This document shows, in pieces, positions 5,578-9,738 of a stretch of 9,738 nt of DNA (position 1 is its first letter; every line of letters begins with the position of its first letter). The stretch is from positions 1 through 9,738 of the forward strand of contig JAGWZS010000051.1 in NCBI GenBank assembly GCA_018971905.1. Reading direction: 5' to 3'. The notes beneath the pieces are model-generated. The model saw nothing but the letters and a program-made list of their open reading frames with translations, had not been told where the DNA came from and did no database searches. Position numbers and translations under genes: made by a program. Source of the stretch: Rhodospirillales bacterium (GTDB taxonomy: Bacteria > Pseudomonadota > Alphaproteobacteria > Acetobacterales > Acetobacteraceae).

Positions 5578-6122
5578 AAATTTTCAGCGCGGCAAAATCC
5601 TATATTGCCAACCCCGACCCGCTCACCGCCGCAAGCTGCCTCATCGCGGTGGTTATCGGCACCAATGGGCCGGTCTATCCGCTCTATCTCGGCTTCATGA
5701 TCGGTTTTCCCGCCGCCGCACCCGCCTTCATCACCATGCTGGCCAGCCCTCTGTTTCTGGCTATCCCGTGGCTTGCGCGCCGGTATCCGCTGGCCGGGCG
5801 CGCCGCCCTGCCGCTCCTGGGCACACTCAACACCATCTGGTGTATCAAGTTGCTTGGGGTTGCGTCGGGGGTCGAATTATTCCTGCTGCCCTGCATCAGC
5901 CTGGCGGCGCTGTCCTTCACAGCGCGTGAACGCTTGCTCAGCTTTGCGCTTCTGGCCATGCCCATCGGCTTTTATATCGTGCAGCCATATCTCGTAGCCC
6001 TGGCCGCGCCACTGTTGCAGTTTTCGCCCGCCCAGCTTCAGGCGCTGGCTACGCTCAACGCCGCCAGCGTGGGTACGCTCACGGCGTTTCTGGGCCTGAC
6101 CTATGCCAAGATCAGGGCGTGA
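5574..6122 (+). CDS. Integral membrane protein, unknown function
   Basis: A 182-residue hydrophobic protein with about five or six membrane segments: roughly residues 18-45, 48-67, 78-98, 100-116, 121-147 and 160-178. I do not recognise a family. Visible features are a short cytoplasmic-looking N-terminus (MKIFSAAKSY), basic loops LARRYPLAGRAA (67-78) and TARERL (116-121), and no obvious catalytic or ligand motif. Its ATG (5574-5576) overlaps the stop of the DUF6134 gene, so the two products are made together and may interact across the membrane. Its last 11 bases overlap the 3' end of the convergent SDR gene, and a perfect hairpin begins three bases past its stop. A longer frame to the left (from 5328) only shadows the DUF6134 gene. 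Confidence 0.75.
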   Translation: MKIFSAAKSYIANPDPLTAASCLIAVVIGTNGPVYPLYLGFMIGFPAAAPAFITMLASPLFLAIPWLARRYPLAGRAALPLLGTLNTIWCIKLLGVASGVELFLLPCISLAALSFTARERLLSFALLAMPIGFYIVQPYLVALAAPLLQFSPAQLQALATLNAASVGTLTAFLGLTYAKIRA

Positions 6123-6801
6123 TCTCCTGGCCATCATAGGCCAGGAATTTGCCTGATTGTTCGGGTCGCGCGGCCTCCAGCACATCGATGATGTTTTTGG
6201 CAGCAATGACAGGAGATACGATCTGCGCCGCCGGCACGCCGCCATGGAACGGGGCGGAGAGCGGGCTTTCCACCGTGCCCGGATGCAGGGCGAGCACCAC
6301 GGCCTGAGGCGCGCGCCGCGCTGTCTCAATGGCGGCGGTGCGCACCACCATGTTCAGCGCCGCCTTGGCCGCGCGATAGGCATACCAGCCACCCAGACGG
6401 TTATCGGAAATGCTGCCCACGCGTGCCGAGAGCACGGCCAGACGCGCCGGGCGGTCCCGCGGGAGCAAAGGCAAGAAATGCTTCATCACCAGCGCCGGGC
6501 CGATGCAGTTCACGGCAAACACCTGGGCCAAAACATCCGCACGCAGGTCGCGCAGGGCTTTTTCGGGCGCGATACCTGGGCCATGGAGCAGGCCGGTGGC
6601 GACAATCACTGTATCCAGCGATCCCTCTGCCCCCACACGCGCAGCCAGATCCGCCAGCGCCGCGTCGTCACGGATGTCGGCATCGGCGCGCGTCAGCCGG
6701 TAGAGCTGCGCCACACCACGCGCCGCCAGCCCATCGGCCAGCGCCGCACCAATGGCGCCGCGTGTGCCAAACACGGCAGCACGCGGTCCCAGCGTGCTCA
6801 C
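6112..6801 (-). CDS. SDR-family NAD(P)-dependent oxidoreductase
   Basis: A 229-residue short-chain dehydrogenase/reductase with a Rossmann fold. The nucleotide-binding turn is GTRGAIGAAL (12-21), followed by VIVATG (65-70, the NAG-type strand), NCIGPALVM (98-106), the catalytic Ser in VLSARVGSISDN (123-134), Tyr142-x3-Lys146 in YAYRAAKAAL, and HPGTV (173-177) after the active site. It resembles the short CsgA/C-factor-like class. The start is GTG 6801, overlapping the DUF2177 stop as GTGA; there is no better start nearby. It is the last gene of the minus-strand operon. Its substrate is unknown; given the neighbours, a lipid-derived carbonyl or alcohol is plausible. Its 3' end overlaps the convergent membrane-protein gene by 11 bp. 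Confidence 0.9.
   Translation of the reverse strand: MSTLGPRAAVFGTRGAIGAALADGLAARGVAQLYRLTRADADIRDDAALADLAARVGAEGSLDTVIVATGLLHGPGIAPEKALRDLRADVLAQVFAVNCIGPALVMKHFLPLLPRDRPARLAVLSARVGSISDNRLGGWYAYRAAKAALNMVVRTAAIETARRAPQAVVLALHPGTVESPLSAPFHGGVPAAQIVSPVIAAKNIIDVLEAARPEQSGKFLAYDGQEITP
6125..6146 (+). terminator. Hairpin ending the plus-strand pair, embedded in SDR coding sequence
   Basis: TCCTGGCC (6125-6132) and GGCCAGGA (6139-6146) pair perfectly over 8 bp around ATCATA, beginning three bases after the membrane-protein stop (6120-6122) and followed by ATTT. The same bases encode SDR residues near FLAYDGQE on the other strand. Placement fits a terminator for the plus-strand operon, though the T-run is short. 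Confidence 0.5.
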
Positions 6802-7184
6802 AGCCGCGCTAGCGCCTTGGCCGCCGCCGCCGCCAGTGCGGTGGCCAGCGTGCCCCAGGCAAGGTCAGCGAGTGTCACGCGCGTGGACCAGCGGACCAGC
6901 GTGGCCTGGTTGGTGAGATCGTAAGTGGCGTAAGCCACCAGGCCAAAAGCGCCGCCGCGCAGCAGCGCGCCCAGCGGTTTGTCGGCGGGCAGCACGGCAA
7001 AACCGACAATACCGCCAATATAGAGTACATAGAACAGTAACGCTGGGGCGGGGCGGAAGCTCTCCGCCAGCAGACCCTGCAATTCGGGCTTATAGAGGCG
7101 GCTCGCCATGGTGCTCAGCCACACGGCGTCCAGCCCCAGAAATACCATGGCGGTGATGGCGTAAACAGCGGTGAGGTGCTTCAT
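6798..7184 (-). CDS. DUF2177 small membrane protein
   Basis: A 128-residue inner-membrane protein of the DUF2177 family, with about four membrane spans. Family marks are the first helix ending in FLGLDAVWLSTMASRLY (15-31, the D-x2-WL pattern), LFYVLYIGGIVGFAV (50-64), and GGAFGLVAYATYDLTNQATL (77-96). Length is typical. ATG at 7182-7184 follows the CFA-like gene's stop by four bases, with AAGAGG just upstream. It overlaps the SDR start by 4 bp. DUF2177 genes recur beside COG2907, DUF1365 and CFA-like genes in other proteobacteria, so it is likely part of the same membrane-lipid process; its molecular role is not established. Confidence 0.88.
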   Translation of the reverse strand: MKHLTAVYAITAMVFLGLDAVWLSTMASRLYKPELQGLLAESFRPAPALLFYVLYIGGIVGFAVLPADKPLGALLRGGAFGLVAYATYDLTNQATLVRWSTRVTLADLAWGTLATALAAAAAKALARL

Positions 7185-7188
7185 CCTC

Positions 7189-8376
7189 TTAACCTTTCAG
7201 CTCATAAAGCCCGACATCAATCGCCCCGGTGGTGAAGCCCGCCTCGCAATAAGCGAGGTAATAGGTCCAGAGCCGTTTGAATCTCGCATCGAATCCCATC
7301 TCTGCGAGGCGCGGCCAGGCGGCCAGAAACCGCGTGCGCCATTCAGCCAAGGTGCGCGCGTAGCTGGCGCCGAAATGCAGCACGCGGGCGGGGGTCAACC
7401 CGGCCCGGCGGGCTTGGAGGGCGATCTCCGCCTTGGTGGGCAACATGCCGCCGGGGAAGATGTGGCGCTGGATGAAGTCCGGCGCGCGGCGATAGGCGGC
7501 GTAGCGACCAGCGTCTATGGTGATGACCTGAAGCACCACCTTGCCGTCAGGCTTAAGCCGGGCGCGCAAGGCGTCGAAATAGGTGGGCCAATAAGCCTCG
7601 CCCACGGCCTCCATCATCTCGATGGAGACGATGCGGTCGTACACCCCGGTTTCGTCGCGGTAGTCGCGCAAGGCCAGCGTGACGTTGCTGCCCGCGATGC
7701 ACCGGGCATGGCCGAGCTGGGCGGGGGAGAGGGTGAGGCCCGTGACATGCGCGCCCGCCTCACCCAGATACCGCGCCAACGCTCCCCAGCCGCAGCCAAT
7801 TTCCAGCACGCTGGCCGCCGGAGGAGCATCCAGCCAGGCGGCGATCATCTCCAGCCGCCGCGCCTGGGCGGCTTCCAGCGTGTCTGCCTCGCTGGCATAA
7901 AACGCCGAGGAATAGAGCATCGTCTCATCCAGCCAGGCGGCATAGAATTGATTGCCGAGGTCGTAATGCGCCATGATGTTGCGCCGCGCGCCGGAGCGGG
8001 TGTTGGTATTGGCCGCATGGCGGAAGCGGTTGAGCAGGCGCGAGGGCAGCGCGAGCAACGTGGAGGGTGTCTGGCTGGCGAAATTCTGCCCGAGCAGGGT
8101 GAGCAGGGCGGTGAGGTTGGGGCTGCTCCAGGCACCGGCCAGGTAGCTCTCATCCAGCCCATCCGCCCCTTGCAGCAAAAGGGCGAGCGGCAAGCGGGCA
8201 TCATGTACCTCAAGAACCCCTAGTGGGCCAGGCAGGCGGCCACGCCGTTCAATACGCTGGCCGCCGGGGAGCACACAGACCAGCCGACCATAGTGCAATT
8301 CAGGCAAGACGGCATCCAAAACAGGTCTGGCAAGACTGGGCGAGGCGGCGGTAAGCGGAGGGGTCGTGTCGCTCAT
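7189..8376 (-). CDS. CFA-synthase-like SAM-dependent fatty-acid methyltransferase
   Basis: A 395-residue COG2230 enzyme that should transfer methyl from S-adenosylmethionine to the double bond of unsaturated phospholipid acyl chains. Visible: N-terminal lipid-contact region; HYDLGNQFYAAWLDETMLYS (137-156); SAM motif VLEIGCGWG (190-198); VTGLTLSPAQ (211-220); DRIVSIEMMEAVG (247-259); VLQVITID (281-288); IFPGGMLPT (306-314); and the closing block FKRLWTYYLAYCEAGF (366-381). Against E. coli Cfa, by eye, bicarbonate-site Glu239, Ile268 and Tyr317 are kept (Glu256, Ile285, Tyr339), but Cys139 is Ser157 and His266 is Gln283. It is therefore closer to the subgroup in RpoE-ChrR regulons, some members of which methylate without forming a cyclopropane ring (UfaM, furan fatty acids). 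ATG 8376 overlaps the DUF1365 stop, with GAGGAA upstream. Confidence 0.9.
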   Translation of the reverse strand: MSDTTPPLTAASPSLARPVLDAVLPELHYGRLVCVLPGGQRIERRGRLPGPLGVLEVHDARLPLALLLQGADGLDESYLAGAWSSPNLTALLTLLGQNFASQTPSTLLALPSRLLNRFRHAANTNTRSGARRNIMAHYDLGNQFYAAWLDETMLYSSAFYASEADTLEAAQARRLEMIAAWLDAPPAASVLEIGCGWGALARYLGEAGAHVTGLTLSPAQLGHARCIAGSNVTLALRDYRDETGVYDRIVSIEMMEAVGEAYWPTYFDALRARLKPDGKVVLQVITIDAGRYAAYRRAPDFIQRHIFPGGMLPTKAEIALQARRAGLTPARVLHFGASYARTLAEWRTRFLAAWPRLAEMGFDARFKRLWTYYLAYCEAGFTTGAIDVGLYELKG

Positions 8377-9140
8377 GTGGGGTTCCTCGTCATGTCCTGG
8401 CCAAGCGTAACCGTGGTAGCGGGCGGAGCCGGACGGGACCGCAGACCCACGCCCTTCAGCCAGATCTTCAGCGCCTCCCAATTGATGGCGGCCAGCACCT
8501 TCACGCCCAACAACGGATGCAGCAGCGCCGCGCGCAGCAAAGTGGCATTGGTGAGTGCCTGGCGCGTTCCAGCCAGTGTGGCGCGCAGCAGGGTGCCCTC
8601 GGCGTCTTCCACCGCTATATGCAGCCCGATGGCCTCGCCCGGTGGGATGAGGGTGAAGCGGTAGCGCAGCCCCATATCCATGAACGGGGAGACATAGAAG
8701 GATTTGTCCGCACTCTGCCGTAGCGGCGGTCGCGCCTCAGGCGCCACGGGGCAGAGATAGCAATGGCGCTGACCAAAGGTGTTGTTCACCTCGTAGAGCA
8801 CAGCGCGCAGCGCATCTGTGGCGTCGTGGCAGAAGAATAGGCTGATCGGGTTGAATCCCAACCCCAGAAACCGCGGCAGCGTCAACAGCGTCAGGCGCGC
8901 GCTGGCATCGGATAATCCGGCTTCAGCGAGCCGCTCCACCACCCACGCGCGCAAAGGCGTGCGGCCGTCGCCATGGTCGCGCTCATAAAGGCTGAACAGG
9001 TTGAAGCGGTTCAGCGAGAACAGAGCGGCATGGGGCGGCGCGGCGAGATCGATCAGCAGATAGGGCAGGCGGTAGGCCAAAGCGTGGCGGCACGGCCGGG
9101 TGCGCGTATGCGTCACGCGGGTGCTGTAGAGCGCGTTCAT
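8373..9140 (-). CDS. DUF1365 family protein (COG3496)
   Basis: A 255-residue member of DUF1365. Marks in order: STRVTHTRTRPCRHALAYRL (6-25), FSLNRFNLFSLYERDHGDG (41-59), LPRFLGLGFNPISLFFC (88-104), EVNNTFGQRHCYL (117-129) and KSFYVSPFMDM (146-156). These are the family's strongest conserved blocks. The start is ATG at 9138-9140, overlapping the upstream oxidoreductase stop as ATGA; the frame is open further upstream, but that part is a shadow of the oxidoreductase gene and is atypically Gly/Pro/Arg-rich. The family is nearly always found with COG2907 and CFA-like genes and is thought to act in fatty-acid or membrane-lipid modification. Its reaction is unproven, and no cofactor motif is visible to me. 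Confidence 0.93.
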   Translation of the reverse strand: MNALYSTRVTHTRTRPCRHALAYRLPYLLIDLAAPPHAALFSLNRFNLFSLYERDHGDGRTPLRAWVVERLAEAGLSDASARLTLLTLPRFLGLGFNPISLFFCHDATDALRAVLYEVNNTFGQRHCYLCPVAPEARPPLRQSADKSFYVSPFMDMGLRYRFTLIPPGEAIGLHIAVEDAEGTLLRATLAGTRQALTNATLLRAALLHPLLGVKVLAAINWEALKIWLKGVGLRSRPAPPATTVTLGQDMTRNPT

Positions 9141-9738
9141 GCCGCTTGCCTCGCCGGGATGCGCCCGGACGCATTGGGTACCTTCCAAGGGCGGCGCAAG
9201 CCGCCCAGGGCCTCGGCCACCGCCAGCCCGGCCTGCAAGCCGTCTTCGTGAAACCCTGCCCCCCACCAGGCGCCGCAGAACCACGTGCGGTTTACCCCCT
9301 GCACCTCCCACAGCCGGGCCTGGGCACGCAAGGCAGGCAGGTCGAACACCGGATGTGTGAAGACCTGGCGCAGCACCGCCCCCCGCAACGGCTGGCAAGG
9401 GTTGAGGGTTACGAACCAGTCCTGCTCAGAGGGCAGGTTTTGCAGCCGGTTCATCCAATAGGTCACGGCTACCTGTTCTTCACCGCCCGCATAGTTCCAG
9501 GCTGCCCAAGCGGCGCGCCGGCGCGGCATGGCGGCTGCATCGCGGTGCAGAATCACCTCGTTGGGCGTGGTGCGGAACGCCCCGATAATGGCGCATTCGG
9601 CCTCCGAGGGATCCTCCAGCAGCGCGAAGGCTTCATCGGCATGGCAGGCCAGCACCACCTGATCAAAAGTTTCGCCCCCCTGCGCCGTGTGCAGCTCCAC
9701 GCCACCTGGCAGGCGTCGCAACCGCGTCACGGCCTCAT
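9137..9738 (-). CDS. FAD-dependent amine-oxidase-like protein (COG2907), C-terminal half
   Basis: The frame is open to the right edge, so only about the last 200 residues are present and the start and N-terminal FAD-binding GxGxxG lie outside. The visible part has the strand FDQVVLACHADEAFALL, EVILHRD, AAWNYAGG, AVTYWMNRLQNL, WFVTLNP and the closing FAD-contact block FCGAWWGAGFHEDGLQAGLA, all typical of COG2907 oxidoreductases related to amine oxidases and phytoene desaturases. Family length (roughly 420-450 residues) implies about half is missing. It is the first visible gene of the five-gene operon, and its stop overlaps the DUF1365 start. In related clusters it is assumed to oxidise or desaturate fatty-acyl chains. 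A GTG at 9730 is internal, not the start. Confidence 0.92.
   Translation of the reverse strand, partial: EAVTRLRRLPGGVELHTAQGGETFDQVVLACHADEAFALLEDPSEAECAIIGAFRTTPNEVILHRDAAAMPRRRAAWAAWNYAGGEEQVAVTYWMNRLQNLPSEQDWFVTLNPCQPLRGAVLRQVFTHPVFDLPALRAQARLWEVQGVNRTWFCGAWWGAGFHEDGLQAGLAVAEALGGLRRPWKVPNASGRIPARQAA

Noticed and set aside
6157..6924. 255-codon plus-strand frame
   Set aside because: Antisense of the SDR and DUF2177 genes; His/Arg/Gln-rich, no motif.
7171..8223. 350-codon plus-strand frame
   Set aside because: Antisense of the CFA-like gene, whose motifs are unambiguous; the plus translation is Gly/Gln/Arg-rich with no family resemblance.
9141..9398. N-terminal extension of DUF1365 to an upstream start
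   Set aside because: The extra part overlaps the FAD oxidoreductase gene out of frame, is low-complexity, and the ATGA start at 9140 matches the first conserved DUF1365 residues.
1..9738. CRISPR array, rRNA, riboswitch or complete tRNA
   Set aside because: No regularly spaced repeats, no rRNA stretches, no recognisable riboswitch core, and only the 3' tRNA fragment at 545-597.

Overview
The window reads as chromosome of a GC-rich alphaproteobacterium. Protein families and codon choice suggest Rhodospirillales/Acetobacteraceae, but no marker gene fixes the species. From about position 600 rightwards the DNA is dense, with mostly G/C third codon positions and many 4-bp start/stop overlaps. The first 545 bases look different: lower GC, no recognisable gene and a broken reading frame.

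Left boundary (1-600). A 53-nt 3' fragment of a tRNA-Thr(UGU) gene, running from the anticodon stem to CCA, sits at 545-597 with no 5' half in front of it. This is the usual scar of an element integrated into a tRNA 3' end. By orientation the element lies to the left (off-window plus 1-545), and the chromosome resumes at 598.

Peptide/amide utilisation module (601-4052). A LuxR-type regulator (minus strand) is divergent from a P1-family (DmpA/BapA-type) self-processing aminopeptidase, followed by an APC-family permease. The likely theme is regulated uptake and cleavage of a peptide or amide. The unit closes with a perfect 10-bp hairpin.

Small-gene patch (4153-4920). Two ATGA-coupled small minus-strand genes of phage/plasmid-like type, preceded by a possible 28-codon ORF, lie between the two metabolic blocks.

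Lipid/photo-oxidative stress block (4865-9738, continuing right). On the minus strand five tightly packed genes run leftward: an FAD-dependent oxidoreductase (COG2907, N-terminus beyond the right edge), DUF1365, a CFA-synthase-like SAM methyltransferase, DUF2177 and an SDR dehydrogenase. This set is known from RpoE-ChrR (singlet-oxygen) regulons of other proteobacteria and is linked to fatty-acid modification. Facing it on the plus strand is a coupled pair: an exported DUF6134 protein and an unnamed membrane protein. Their 3' end overlaps the SDR gene by 11 bp, and their probable terminator is embedded in SDR coding sequence. A possible ECF-type promoter upstream of the pair would tie it to the same stress regulon. 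The methyltransferase differs from E. coli Cfa at two of the five bicarbonate-site residues (by-eye alignment), hinting that it makes something other than a cyclopropane ring.
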